From: Pedobacter sp. BAL39
GTDB lineage: Bacteria > Bacteroidota > Bacteroidia > Sphingobacteriales > Sphingobacteriaceae
NCBI RefSeq assembly: GCF_000170795.1
Contig: NZ_ABCM01000012.1
Span: 1 to 64,000 of the forward strand
Length of the DNA: 64,000 nt
Reading direction: 5' to 3'
This document shows, piece after piece, positions 35,088 through 44,128 of this stretch. Every line of letters starts with the position of its first letter. Within the stretch, counting starts at the first letter, position 1. The position numbers and the translations under genes were made by a program. The notes beneath the pieces are model-generated. The model did no database searches, was not told where the DNA came from, and worked only from the letters and a program-made list of their open reading frames with translations.

Positions 35088-35231
35088 CAGATATATTTTT
35101 AGTCAACAACTGCAAATAAGGCCAGACTTCATTTGCATAACTTTAGATCGCACAAAACAACAAGATGATCAGGAACCGTCCCGCAGGCAATCTCATCAAT
35201 ACAACAACCGATATAAAAATCTGTTTTTTCG

Positions 35232-36773
35232 CTAAGAGAACCTCAACACCGCATTGGCGCAGTTGACCCCATCAATCGCAGCGGATACGATCCCGCCGGC
35301 ATATCCCGCACCTTCTGCACAAGGATACAATCCTGCCACCTGCGGATGCTGGAAAGTTTCTTTGTCCCTGGGAATGCGCACCGGAGAGGAACTCCTGCTT
35401 TCAACCCCTACCAATATGGCCTCGTTCGTATAGTAACCCCGAAGTTTCTTACCAAACTGTGGAAGTGCACGTTTTAAACTATCATGAACAAAATCAGGTA
35501 AAGTATCCTTCAACATCACACTTTTTGTACCTGGCAGATAAGAGTTCTTTGGCAGGTCGGCCGATACCCTGCCCTCAACAAAGTCAACCATTCGCTGCCC
35601 GGGGGCAACAAGGCTTCCTCCACCCAGATTGAAAGCCGTTCTTTCAATGGCAGCCTGAAAATGCATCATCCTCAAAGGATCTTCACCAGCTACATCATCC
35701 AGTGTTACCTGCACCACAGTACCGGAATTGGCATAAGGATTATTTCTTTTTGAGGGGGACCAGCCATTGACCACAATTTCTTGCTCATGAGTTGCACATG
35801 GAGCAATTATACCTCCTGGACACATGCAGAAAGAGAAAACACCTCTATCGGCAACCTGCTCCACCAGGCTATAGTATGCCGGCGGCAGAAACTCACTGCG
35901 TATGTCACAATGATACTGTGCTGCATCGATAATCGACTGAGGATGTTCGATGCGGACACCCAGCGCAAAGGGCTTGGCTTCTACCAAAATATGCTTACGA
36001 TGTAAAAGTTCATAGATGTCCCTTGCAGAATGGCCAGTGGCCAGGATGACTGCATCCGCCAGCAACCGTTCTTCACCATTCACCACCACTCCTCTTACAC
36101 GATCAAATTCTACAATAAGATCAGTCACCTTCTGATCAAAGCGGACTTCCCCACCCGCATTTAAAATGGTTTCCCTGATGGCAGTGATGATGTGCGGAAG
36201 TTTATTTGTCCCGATATGAGGCCGTGCATCTACCAGAATATCATCCGTAGCACCATGCTGTACAAACAACTGTAGTACTTTATGGATGTCACCACGTTTA
36301 TTGGAACGTGTATATAACTTGCCATCAGAATAAGTACCTGCGCCCCCTTCTCCATAACAGTAATTGGACTCGGTGTTGACCAGCCCTTCCTTGTTGATCG
36401 CCGCAAGATCTCTGCGTCGCTGCTTCACATCCTTACCTCTTTCCAGGACAATTGGTTTCAATCCGTTTTCAATGCACTGCAATGCAGCAAACAAACCTGC
36501 CGGGCCGGCACCAACAATCAGCACGTGTTTGCTATTACTCACATTCCCATACTTCATGACAAAAGCATCGACAACCGGAGTCTCATCAATAAAAGCACGA
36601 ACTTGCAGCCTGTATATCACTTTTCTGGAGCGGGCATCGATAGACCTCTTCAGTATTTTATAATCTTTTATTCTCGAAATTTCTACTTTTAAAGCTTTAG
36701 ACAGTACGTTCTTCAACGCCTGTTCTTCTCCGTTTTCTTCCGGAGCGAGGGTAATCTCAATTTCCTTTTGCAT
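35232..36773 (-). CDS. FAD-dependent dehydrogenase (COG2509-type)
   Basis: The start at MQKEIEITLAPEENGEEQ (36773) gives 513 residues; an ATG 33 bp upstream is less likely. An N-terminal region of about 90 residues precedes the FAD-binding motif VLIVGAGPAGLFAALQC, with the matching acidic residue in PIVLERG. NYCYGEGGAGTYSDGKLYTR and the C-terminal PCAEGAGYAGGIVSAAIDG (second FAD contact) are typical of the uncharacterised COG2509 flavoproteins. The substrate is unknown. It stands alone, divergent from the lemA cassette across a 261-bp gap in which no promoter could be assigned. Confidence 0.85.
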   Translation of the reverse strand: MQKEIEITLAPEENGEEQALKNVLSKALKVEISRIKDYKILKRSIDARSRKVIYRLQVRAFIDETPVVDAFVMKYGNVSNSKHVLIVGAGPAGLFAALQCIENGLKPIVLERGKDVKQRRRDLAAINKEGLVNTESNYCYGEGGAGTYSDGKLYTRSNKRGDIHKVLQLFVQHGATDDILVDARPHIGTNKLPHIITAIRETILNAGGEVRFDQKVTDLIVEFDRVRGVVVNGEERLLADAVILATGHSARDIYELLHRKHILVEAKPFALGVRIEHPQSIIDAAQYHCDIRSEFLPPAYYSLVEQVADRGVFSFCMCPGGIIAPCATHEQEIVVNGWSPSKRNNPYANSGTVVQVTLDDVAGEDPLRMMHFQAAIERTAFNLGGGSLVAPGQRMVDFVEGRVSADLPKNSYLPGTKSVMLKDTLPDFVHDSLKRALPQFGKKLRGYYTNEAILVGVESRSSSPVRIPRDKETFQHPQVAGLYPCAEGAGYAGGIVSAAIDGVNCANAVLRFS

Positions 36774-37034
36774 ACTCTGCCGGGTTTTTATCCCGAATGG
36801 TTGCAAAGATAAATAAATCCTGATGATAATCCTTTACCTGACAACATGCCACATTTAAGGCACCACAAGCAAGACCTGAGTGCAGGTTTTTCGTCAAAGC
36901 TGTCAGTTTTTAATTGCTTTGCAGACCTGGGTACGGAAATTGAATGATTATTATTATCTTAACATTAGAAAAACAAAAATCTGGAATGCAGCAATCAAAA
37001 ACGGATCTTCTGCGTTTCCATTAAAAGAAAGATT

Positions 37035-37616
37035 ATGAAAAAAACAGTCTTGGTAATCGTTGGCGTTTTGGTTTTATTTACCGCCCTAAGCAGTTGTGGT
37101 TATAACAACCTTGTAAAGTTAGATGAGGATGTAAAGGCAAAATGGAACCAGGTGGAAACCCAGTATCAGCGTCGTGCAGATCTGATACCGAATCTGGTCA
37201 ATACAGTTAAAGGCGCCGCTAAGTTTGAGCAATCTACATTGACTCAGGTGACTGAGGCGAGGGCTAAAGCCACTCAGGTGACCATTGACCCGGATAAGCT
37301 GACTCCTGAGAATATTGAAAAATACCAGGTAGCACAAGGCCAGATCAGTCAGGCCCTGGGCCGTTTATTAATGGTTACTGAAAACTATCCGGAGTTAAAA
37401 GCAACAGAACAATTCAGAGATGTATCTGCGGAGCTTGCCGGAACTGAAAACAGGATTGGTGTTGCGCGTAAAGATTTCAATGAGTCTGTGCAGACTTATA
37501 ACGTCAAAGTAAGGTCATTCCCGAACAACATCACAGCAGGATTGTTTGGCTTTAGTCAAAAAGCAGGCTTCAAAGCTGAAGCAGGTGCCGAAAAAGCGCC
37601 TAAAGTAGAATTCTAA
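37035..37616 (+). CDS. lemA: LemA-family membrane protein
   Basis: The 193-residue protein has an N-terminal hydrophobic segment ending in SSC at about residue 21, so it may be lipid-modified. It then has the coiled helical LemA core: YNNLVKLDEDVKAKWNQVE, RRADLIPNLVNTVKG, YPELKATEQF, and ENRIGVARKDFNE. LemA proteins are widespread, and their molecular role is unclear. The following two genes encode TPM-domain proteins, a partnership found in many bacteria. The three are probably one transcript that may act on envelope quality control. Confidence 0.92.
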   Translation: MKKTVLVIVGVLVLFTALSSCGYNNLVKLDEDVKAKWNQVETQYQRRADLIPNLVNTVKGAAKFEQSTLTQVTEARAKATQVTIDPDKLTPENIEKYQVAQGQISQALGRLLMVTENYPELKATEQFRDVSAELAGTENRIGVARKDFNESVQTYNVKVRSFPNNITAGLFGFSQKAGFKAEAGAEKAPKVEF

Positions 37617-37694
37617 ACTTTCCGATCACAACATTTAGGGGTAAAATGTGTTTTATTAAACAGGTTTTACCCTTATAAATTCATAAATCCTGCT

Positions 37695-38147
37695 ATGGGA
37701 ATATTCACTGAACTAGAACAAGAATTAATTGCAAACGCAATTGCAGAAGCTGAAAAGACAACCTCCGGAGAGATTCGGATTGCAGTAGACAAACACTGCA
37801 GCGGTGATGCTTTTGAGAAAGCTACCGCATACTTCTCCAAACTTGGGATGGACAAAACTTCCAGACACAATGGCGTACTCATTTATCTTGCACATGCGGA
37901 CCATAAATTTGCCATCATTGGTGATAAGGGCATCAATAAGGTTGTCCCCCCTGATTTTTGGGAAATGACACAAATTGCGATGAAAGCACATTTTGCGGGC
38001 GGCAATATTGCCCAGGGCATCATCGCCGGGATTGTCCTTGCCGGTGAAAAAATGGCCAACTTCTTTCCCTATGAAGGCGGAGACGTCAATGAGCTTCCAA
38101 ATGACATCATCTACATGGATCAGCATCAAGAACAACTGAAACCATGA
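37695..38147 (+). CDS. TPM-domain protein without export signal
   Basis: The 150-residue protein is mostly one TPM domain: IAEAEKTTSGEIRIAVD, then NGVLIYLAHADHKFAIIGDKGI, then HFAGGNIAQGIIAGIVLAGE. No signal peptide or membrane segment is evident, so it may work in the cytoplasm, unlike its neighbour. It lies 78 bp after lemA and overlaps the next gene by 4 bp (ATGA), so translation of the two is coupled. Confidence 0.85.
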   Translation: MGIFTELEQELIANAIAEAEKTTSGEIRIAVDKHCSGDAFEKATAYFSKLGMDKTSRHNGVLIYLAHADHKFAIIGDKGINKVVPPDFWEMTQIAMKAHFAGGNIAQGIIAGIVLAGEKMANFFPYEGGDVNELPNDIIYMDQHQEQLKP

Positions 38148-38920
38148 GAAAATACATCATTGCCTTTCTACTGACATTAACTTATACCCTTAGCTTTGCC
38201 CAGGATTTTCCGGCGAAGCCCAATAAACTTGTCAACGATTATACCGGCACCCTGAGCTCCAGTCAGGTTGACCAGCTGGAACGTAAGCTGGTTGCCTTTG
38301 ATGACTCCAGCTCCACTCAGATTGCCATCGCAGTGATCAAATCTGTTGGCGAATATGACATCAGTGAATATGCGATGGAGCTGGGTAGAAAATGGGGAGT
38401 TGGGAATAAAGAGAAAAATAACGGGATCATCATTTTAGTTGCACTTGGCGACCGCAAGGTATCCATACAAACCGGATATGGCGTAGAGGGCGCACTTCCG
38501 GATATGTATGCCAGAAGGATCATCGACAATGACATCAAACCACACTTTAAAACGGGAGATTATTACGGAGGATTGGAAGCGGGTACCGATGCGATTATCA
38601 GTTATACTAAAGGAGAATATAAAAATGACAACCCTAAGCCTTCAAAAACTGGAGCTGGTGGCTCTGGGGTGGTCATTCTGATCATCATCATTGTCATCGT
38701 GATCGTTCTCCTGAAGAGAGGTGGCAGAGGTGGTGGCGGACAGGTCATTGGCAGTCGCGGTGTTGCGGATGCACTTTTCTGGAGCATGCTGCTTGGGGGA
38801 GGAAGAAGTTCCGGCGGTAGCAGCTGGGGAGGTGGCAGCAGCAGTGGAGGCGGCGGAGGCAGTTTTGGAGGATTTGGCGGCGGCAGCTTTGGCGGTGGTG
38901 GTAGTAGTGGAAGCTGGTAA
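38144..38920 (+). CDS. TPM-domain membrane protein with Gly/Ser-rich tail (YgcG type)
   Basis: The 258-residue protein has a signal peptide (MRKYIIAFLLTLTYTLSFAQ), an extracytoplasmic TPM domain (about 22-160; LVNDYTGTLSSSQVDQLE, NNGIIILVALGDRKVSIQTG) and one membrane helix (about 172-190; VVILIIIIVIVIVLL). A cytoplasmic tail very rich in Gly and Ser (about 195-258) follows. This architecture is the standard YgcG/TPM partner of LemA. The second TPM gene immediately upstream makes a LemA-TPM-TPM cassette. Confidence 0.9.
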   Translation: MRKYIIAFLLTLTYTLSFAQDFPAKPNKLVNDYTGTLSSSQVDQLERKLVAFDDSSSTQIAIAVIKSVGEYDISEYAMELGRKWGVGNKEKNNGIIILVALGDRKVSIQTGYGVEGALPDMYARRIIDNDIKPHFKTGDYYGGLEAGTDAIISYTKGEYKNDNPKPSKTGAGGSGVVILIIIIVIVIVLLKRGGRGGGGQVIGSRGVADALFWSMLLGGGRSSGGSSWGGGSSSGGGGGSFGGFGGGSFGGGGSSGSW

Positions 38921-38929
38921 AATACGATC

Positions 38930-39328
38930 ATGTACAGAAGAGATTTAATTACCGCAGAAATACAAAAGCTTGCACAGGTCCTTGCCCGTATCATGGGCTT
39001 AAAACTGGAAGGAAAGCTGGCCGAGTCGGATGAACTGATGTCATCCGCCCTGGAAAACGAATTTGGCCTCTCTACAGCAGCGGTCAATACCGGAACAAAG
39101 GATGAGTTTGAGCAGCTGTTGCTGCAAAAAGACTTCCCTGCAGAAAAACTGGACATGCTGAGTCAATTTTTATTCTTTCAATTTGACCAACACACACCTT
39201 CAGCAGCAAACCACATGCTGGCGGACAGACTACTATCTATTTATCATGTGCTGGAAGTCACACACCACGTCATCAACATGGTCAATCTGGACCGGCAGAA
39301 AGTGATCAGTAACTATTTAAATGCTTAA
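38930..39328 (+). CDS. Small helical protein, function unknown
   Basis: The 132-residue protein is predicted to be all helical and soluble. The start YRRDLITAEIQKLAQVLARIMGLK resembles the beginning of small DUF6483-type proteins, but I am not certain of this family. No catalytic motif is seen. It begins 9 bp after the TPM gene and overlaps the Nudix gene by 8 bp, so it is part of the same transcript. Confidence 0.7.
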   Translation: MYRRDLITAEIQKLAQVLARIMGLKLEGKLAESDELMSSALENEFGLSTAAVNTGTKDEFEQLLLQKDFPAEKLDMLSQFLFFQFDQHTPSAANHMLADRLLSIYHVLEVTHHVINMVNLDRQKVISNYLNA

Positions 39329-39881
39329 CATGGACATCTTAAAATGGAAAAAAATATCCAGCAGGTATCTGGTCAAAGAAAAATGGGCAACGTTACGGGT
39401 AGATACCTGTGATCTTCAAAATGGCACCATTAAAGACGACTACTACGTACTGGAATACCCCAACTGGGTAAGTGGCATAGCCCTTACTGACGACAATAAG
39501 ATCATCATGGTGAGACAATACCGTCACGCAGGCGACATCATCTCCCTGGAGGTGCCCGGCGGTGTTATCGACGGAGATGAATCACCCGAAAATGCCATCA
39601 GAAGAGAACTGCTCGAAGAGACTGGTTATTCTTTTCAGGAAGCAGAACTGATCTCTACCTTATATCCGAATCCGGCAACGGCAAACAATGTAACCTACAC
39701 TTACCTCCTGAAAGGTGGCGTCAAAACACAGGAGCAAGATTTGGACGAGCATGAAATACTCAATGTGGAGCTGTATACCCTGGAGGAAGCAAAACAGCTA
39801 TTGATAGACAATAAAATCGCGCAGTCGATACACAGCTCTGCACTTTTTTATGGAATGATGAAACTGGGCGTAATGTCCTAA
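39321..39881 (+). CDS. Nudix hydrolase (ADP-ribose pyrophosphatase-like)
   Basis: The 186-residue protein has a complete Nudix box, GVIDGDESPENAIRRELLEE followed by TG, with the metal-binding REL.EE core. MVRQYRHA before it and the length resemble ADP-ribose or nucleoside-diphosphate-sugar pyrophosphatases. The exact substrate cannot be read from the sequence. The start overlaps the preceding gene; an ATG at 39330 is an alternative that would avoid the overlap. A terminator follows, ending the lemA cassette. Confidence 0.9.
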   Translation: MLNMDILKWKKISSRYLVKEKWATLRVDTCDLQNGTIKDDYYVLEYPNWVSGIALTDDNKIIMVRQYRHAGDIISLEVPGGVIDGDESPENAIRRELLEETGYSFQEAELISTLYPNPATANNVTYTYLLKGGVKTQEQDLDEHEILNVELYTLEEAKQLLIDNKIAQSIHSSALFYGMMKLGVMS

Positions 39882-39906
39882 AACCGGATACCGGAAGACA
39901 TTAAAG

Positions 39907-39949
39907 CAAAAATCCCCGGAACAACAGTTGCTGTTATTCCGGGGATTTT
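39907..39949. terminator. Bidirectional terminator between the Nudix gene and dnaA
   Basis: The arms aaaatccccggaa and ttccggggatttt form a 13-bp stem with a further short stem (aacag/ctgtt) inside. A-tracts before and T-tracts after let it serve both converging genes. Confidence 0.85.
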
Positions 39950-39966
39950 GCGTAGAGGATGTTCAG

Positions 39967-41397
39967 TTAGTTCATCTTCAATTTCTTCTGGATATCGTGT
40001 ACATATCCTTTAAACTTCTTGTCGGTATCAATCAGGTCTTCCACGGTCTGGCAGGCATAAATAACCGTAGAATGATCCCTGCCGCCAAAGAAAGCTCCGA
40101 TGGTTTTAAGTGAAGATTTGGTATGGCTTTTTGACAAATACATAGAGATCTGACGTGCCTGTACAATTTCCCGCTTCCGTGTCGCTGATTTCACCATATC
40201 TACAGGAACTTCAAAGTATTCACATACCAGCTTCTGTATATACTCCATAGAAATCTCTTTAGAGGTATTCTTGATGAAGTTTTTGAGCATCTGCTTGGCA
40301 AGGTCAAGGTCAATGTCCTTTTTATTCAATGTCGACTGTGCCAGCAGGGAAACCATGGCTCCTTCCAGCTCCCGCACGTTGTTGTCAATGTTATGAGCTA
40401 CATACTCCACAACCTCTGCGGGAAGCTCAATACCATCGGCATACATCTTCTTTTTCAGGATCGCAATCCGTGTTTCCAGATCTGGAACCTGAAGATCAGC
40501 AGACAAGCCCCATTTGAAACGGCTCAACAGGCGTTCCTCCAGACCAACGAGGTCTTTCGGCGATTTATCAGACGACAGGATGATCTGTTTGCCCGACTGG
40601 TGCAGGTGATTGAAAATGTGAAAGAAGATGTCCTGCGTTTTCTCTTTCCCGGAGAAATTGTGTACATCATCCATGATGATGACGTCCATCGCCTGGTAGA
40701 AATTCACAAAATCATTAATCGTATTATTTTTCAGTGAATCGACAAACTGCTGGCAGAACTTCTCACAGGAAACATAGATCACCAGCTTGTCCGGCATATT
40801 TCTTTTGATTTCGTTCCCTATAGCTTGTGCAAGGTGTGTTTTCCCCAAACCTACCCCACCGTAGATCATCAGTGGATTGAAAGAGGTACCTCCCGGTTTA
40901 GCCGCAACGGCGTAACCTGCGGAGCGTGCCAGGCGATTACAATCACCTTCGATATAATTCTCAAAAGTGTAGTTTGAATTCAGCTGAGGATCCACCTGAA
41001 GCTTCTTTAGCCCCGGAATAATGAAGGGGTTTTTGATGTCCTTATTGATAGAAACCGGAATCGGCATAGACTGAAACTTGGATTCCGCACCGTTTCCGTT
41101 GCTCGGAATATTTGTAGTATAAGGCGAGCCACTGCCCGACGACTTGTCGACAACAATGTTGTACTCCAGCCGCCCGTCTTCTCCAAGCTGCTTTTTTACG
41201 GTTTTTCTCAGTAATCCAACATAATGTTCTTCAAGCCATTCATAGAAAAATAAACTTGGCACCTGTATGGTCAAAACATTGCCTTCCAGCTTAAGGGCAG
41301 ATATGGGCTCGAACCAGGTTTTGAAACTTTGGCCCGGGATATTATCCTTAATGATTTGGAGACAGTTCTTCCATACTTCAATACAAGTTTTTTCCAT
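39967..41397 (-). CDS. dnaA: Chromosomal replication initiator DnaA
   Basis: The start at MEKTCIEVWKNCLQII (41397) gives 476 residues; ATGs at 41403 and 41439 are in frame. Domain I is at about 1-85, a short linker follows, and the AAA+ domain has Walker A GGVGLGKTH and Walker B VIIMDDVH. The C-terminal DNA-binding helix-turn-helix carries the signature GGRDHSTVIYA. It binds DnaA boxes and opens the origin with ATP. The 306 bp upstream contain two perfect DnaA boxes, so autoregulation or an origin is likely. The gene converges on the Nudix gene through a shared terminator. Confidence 0.97.
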   Translation of the reverse strand: MEKTCIEVWKNCLQIIKDNIPGQSFKTWFEPISALKLEGNVLTIQVPSLFFYEWLEEHYVGLLRKTVKKQLGEDGRLEYNIVVDKSSGSGSPYTTNIPSNGNGAESKFQSMPIPVSINKDIKNPFIIPGLKKLQVDPQLNSNYTFENYIEGDCNRLARSAGYAVAAKPGGTSFNPLMIYGGVGLGKTHLAQAIGNEIKRNMPDKLVIYVSCEKFCQQFVDSLKNNTINDFVNFYQAMDVIIMDDVHNFSGKEKTQDIFFHIFNHLHQSGKQIILSSDKSPKDLVGLEERLLSRFKWGLSADLQVPDLETRIAILKKKMYADGIELPAEVVEYVAHNIDNNVRELEGAMVSLLAQSTLNKKDIDLDLAKQMLKNFIKNTSKEISMEYIQKLVCEYFEVPVDMVKSATRKREIVQARQISMYLSKSHTKSSLKTIGAFFGGRDHSTVIYACQTVEDLIDTDKKFKGYVHDIQKKLKMN

Positions 41398-41403
41398 TGT
41401 CAT

Positions 41404-41709
41404 AGTATAATTTGTTGGTTTCAGCAGCGCTATGGGCATATAAAATACGCCTCGACGAGAGATCGAATATTCAAAAAATTATCAACAAATAAAACTTAAT
41501 TTTCATTTATTTGGTAAGTACTTAAACAGCAACTTGATACCCTAGTTAACCTAAATTTTTTATGTGGATAACTATTTATTAACACCAGTTATCCACATAA
41601 AAACAACTCGATTCTAACCAAAAAACACTATACAGCGCTTTTAAACGTCGCTTTAAGGATAACAATGCACCTGCAGGTAATCATACCGAATTCCCATACT
41701 GCTCTAAGA
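41404..41709. other. Possible oriC or dnaA autoregulatory region
   Basis: This AT-rich, gene-free stretch lies upstream of dnaA. It contains perfect DnaA boxes (TTATCCACA) at 41563-41571 (minus sense) and 41589-41597 (plus sense), and a one-mismatch box, ttatcaaca, at 41479-41487. The low number of boxes is compatible with either an origin or control of dnaA alone. Confidence 0.5.
41557..41603. repeat. 17-bp inverted repeat carrying two DnaA boxes
   Basis: The arms 41557-41573 and 41587-41603 are perfectly complementary over 17 bp around a 13-bp AT-rich loop. Each arm contains one consensus DnaA box, in opposite directions. Confidence 0.8.
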
Positions 41710-42240
41710 TCAGAACAACCTGTGAATGTCTTTTTTTATAAGATCCAGCGTGAGGTCATAGGGGTTCTCTTCGATGACTGACATCTTCTGGAGCACCTTT
41801 CTGCTGAGGTCCACTCCTGTCGCTTGTGGTGGCAGTCCTTCAACAGCATTATTGACCATTGCCAGGGTATCGTCTTTTAGCTGACGAACGACATTCCAGA
41901 CCTCGGCACTGACGTACAGTTGTTGGGTCACATTATGCTGATATTCTGCTTTAATTTCATTTAAGATCAATACCTGGAGGTCTTTCACTGCAATCCCCTG
42001 ATGGTGCAGGCGCAGCAGCAAGTTTGAAGGATTGATCCTTTCAATGAAAATGATGAGGCGCTCATGCGCCTGAAGCCGCAAGGACAACAGATGATCTGAT
42101 CCATCATCTTTCTGGCGCAATGGGGTTTTCAGCTTCAGGAAGGCCTGTATATCATTCCTGACAAGGTAATAACCCAGTGTTACGGTTACCGCCCCTCCAA
42201 TGGCGATGGATGCGCCCGCTGTTATAAGATCTGTATTCAT
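41710..42240 (-). CDS. Membrane-anchored helical protein, function unknown
   Basis: The 176-residue protein has one N-terminal membrane segment (about 5-27; LITAGASIAIGGAVTVTLGYY) and a soluble helical remainder with LQAHERLIIFIERINPSNLLLRLH. I recall similar Bacteroidota proteins of unknown function, but no motif suggests an activity. It lies between the possible origin region and the Fe-S carrier gene. It is read in the same direction as dnaA but separated from it by the DnaA-box region, so it may be transcribed through that region. Confidence 0.75.
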   Translation of the reverse strand: MNTDLITAGASIAIGGAVTVTLGYYLVRNDIQAFLKLKTPLRQKDDGSDHLLSLRLQAHERLIIFIERINPSNLLLRLHHQGIAVKDLQVLILNEIKAEYQHNVTQQLYVSAEVWNVVRQLKDDTLAMVNNAVEGLPPQATGVDLSRKVLQKMSVIEENPYDLTLDLIKKDIHRLF

Positions 42241-42418
42241 TGATGTTTACTTTAATTGCATTTATGCTTTACTCAGGTATAAAAGCACCCCGCAAAAATG
42301 TACATTTTATTTATAACGGGACGGACTTATGGACAACTTCTTTACGAGGATATGATATTCTTCAAAAAACTTATGTGGACATTTTTATTTATATTTGTTC
42401 TTCCTAATTTTTAATATC

Positions 42419-42772
42419 ATGAGTAATACAGTGGATACAGCATTTGCACCGGTAACGTTTACAGAAACCGCTGTCAAAGAACTTTTTAAATTAAGAGACC
42501 AACAGGAAATTGCTGAAGACTTTGGCTTACGTGTAGGTGTTGACGGTGGTGGATGCTCTGGCATGAGCTATGTACTTGGCTTTGATCAGAAGAAAGACGG
42601 AGATCAGGAGTTCCAGATTGATGGCATCAGGGTATTTATGCATAAAGCACATCAGATGTATCTGTTGGGCATGCAGGTAGACTGGCAAGATGGTTTAAAT
42701 TCCAGGGGTTTCACTTTCAGCAACCCAAATGCGAGCAGCACCTGTGGCTGTGGCACGAGTTTTTCCGTATAA
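42419..42772 (+). CDS. HesB/IscA/ErpA-type iron-sulfur carrier
   Basis: The start at MSNTVDTAFAPVTFTETAV gives 117 residues; an in-frame ATG 24 bp upstream is less likely. The three conserved cysteines of A-type carriers are present: one in VDGGGCSGMSY and two in the C-terminal STCGCGTSFSV. These proteins receive Fe-S clusters from the scaffold and pass them to target enzymes. A TATATTTG element at 42390-42397 fits the Bacteroidota -7 box, though no TTG sits at the ideal distance. The gene is alone and is followed by a clear terminator. Confidence 0.92.
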   Translation: MSNTVDTAFAPVTFTETAVKELFKLRDQQEIAEDFGLRVGVDGGGCSGMSYVLGFDQKKDGDQEFQIDGIRVFMHKAHQMYLLGMQVDWQDGLNSRGFTFSNPNASSTCGCGTSFSV

Positions 42773-42802
42773 TTAGCGTTAACTTTTGTAACATTATAAC
42801 TG

Positions 42803-42838
42803 GTCCCGTTGTCTTAACAACGGGACTTTTTATTTTTA
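42803..42838 (+). terminator. Rho-independent terminator after the Fe-S carrier gene
   Basis: A perfect 10-bp stem gtcccgttgt/acaacgggac with a 4-base loop is followed by a run of T (tttttattttt). Confidence 0.9.
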
Positions 42839-42884
42839 TCGATTCATCGTTTATGTCCCTTAAAAAATTCAAGCAAGCCAGCGC

Positions 42885-44117
42885 ATGACCTATACCGAGA
42901 ACGTCAGAATTGCCATACAATCCATTAAAAGCAACCGTCTGCGCACCATGCTAACGGCCCTGATTATTGCAATAGGTCTATCTGCACTGGTTGGCATCCT
43001 GACCACCCTTGATGCAGTGAAGAAAAGTATGACCGAGGCGTTCTCCAGTATGGGTGCCAACTCATTTACCATTCGCAACCGTGGTACAGGAATCAGGATC
43101 GGCGGCGGGGGTCAACGGCCCAAACCTTTTAAGTCAATTCGATATGAAGATGCCATTGCCTTTAAAGAGCGCCTGAAAACTCCGGCGACAGTGGCCATCA
43201 GTGTTTTCACCAGTGGCGGTGCAACAGTCAAATACGGTACAGAAAAGACCAATCCAAACATTACCTTGCAGGGGGTAGACGAAAATGGCCTGAATGCTCA
43301 GGGACTGGAGCTTTCAATGGGGCGTAACTTCAGTCAGGCGGAAACGCTGAATGGCAACAATGTATGTATCATCGGTAGCGAGGTAAAAGACAAACTGTTC
43401 AAAAAGGAAGATCCCATAGACAAGATTGTAAACGCCGGAAACAGTCGTTTTAAAGTGATCGGGGTATTGTCCTCGAAAGGTCAAAGTATGGGCTTCAGTG
43501 GCGACAGGGCTGTATATATCCCCCTGCTCAAGGCTAAGCTGATCAATTCAAACGGCAATCCCTCCTATACCATCACCGTTATTGTACCCTCAAACGACAT
43601 CCAGGAGGCCCTGATTGGAGAGGCAACCGCAGAATTCCGGAATATCAGAAAGATTAAAGTAACTGAGCCCAATAATTTTGAGATCTCGAAAAGTGATGCA
43701 ATTGCACAGACGCTCTTTGAGAACCTGAAATACATCGTCTGGGGAGGCATTGCCATTGGTGCCATTACACTCATCGGTGCCTCCATCGGATTGATGAACA
43801 TCATGCTGGTCTCAGTAACAGAGCGCACCCGCGAAATCGGTATCCGTAAAGCAATAGGCGCCAACCCCGCGGTCATCAGGAAGCAGTTTTTGATAGAAGC
43901 CGTCATGATTTGTTTGATGGGAGGCGCATTTGGTATTTTTCTGGGGATATCCCTGGGGAACCTGATCTCACTGGCAATGGGTGGATCCTTTATTATTCCA
44001 TGGCTATGGATCTTCGGAGGTTTTGGCCTTTGTGTACTGGTTGGTATATTGTCGGGTTATTACCCTGCGAAAAAAGCATCAAAATTAGACCCCGTGGAAG
44101 CACTTCGATACGAATAA
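42885..44117 (+). CDS. ABC-transporter permease of the MacB/FtsX type
   Basis: The 410-residue protein has an N-terminal membrane helix (about 22-44; TMLTALIIAIGLSALVGIL), a periplasmic MacB-like domain (about 50-270), and three C-terminal helices with the FtsX-family segment ERTREIGIRKAIGANP. It ends ARKAxKLDPxEALRYE-like (KKASKLDPVEALRYE), typical of MacB permeases. Such proteins work with an ATPase of the LolD/MacB class and usually an adaptor protein; neither gene is adjacent. Export of a substrate or mechanotransmission across the envelope is expected, but the substrate is unknown. Confidence 0.9.
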   Translation: MTYTENVRIAIQSIKSNRLRTMLTALIIAIGLSALVGILTTLDAVKKSMTEAFSSMGANSFTIRNRGTGIRIGGGGQRPKPFKSIRYEDAIAFKERLKTPATVAISVFTSGGATVKYGTEKTNPNITLQGVDENGLNAQGLELSMGRNFSQAETLNGNNVCIIGSEVKDKLFKKEDPIDKIVNAGNSRFKVIGVLSSKGQSMGFSGDRAVYIPLLKAKLINSNGNPSYTITVIVPSNDIQEALIGEATAEFRNIRKIKVTEPNNFEISKSDAIAQTLFENLKYIVWGGIAIGAITLIGASIGLMNIMLVSVTERTREIGIRKAIGANPAVIRKQFLIEAVMICLMGGAFGIFLGISLGNLISLAMGGSFIIPWLWIFGGFGLCVLVGILSGYYPAKKASKLDPVEALRYE

Positions 44118-44128
44118 CAAACAGGCAT

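Noticed and set aside
38602..39156. A 184-codon Pro-rich frame on the minus strand
   Set aside because: It is the complement of the Gly/Ser-rich tail of the TPM protein on the plus strand and of the next gene's start.
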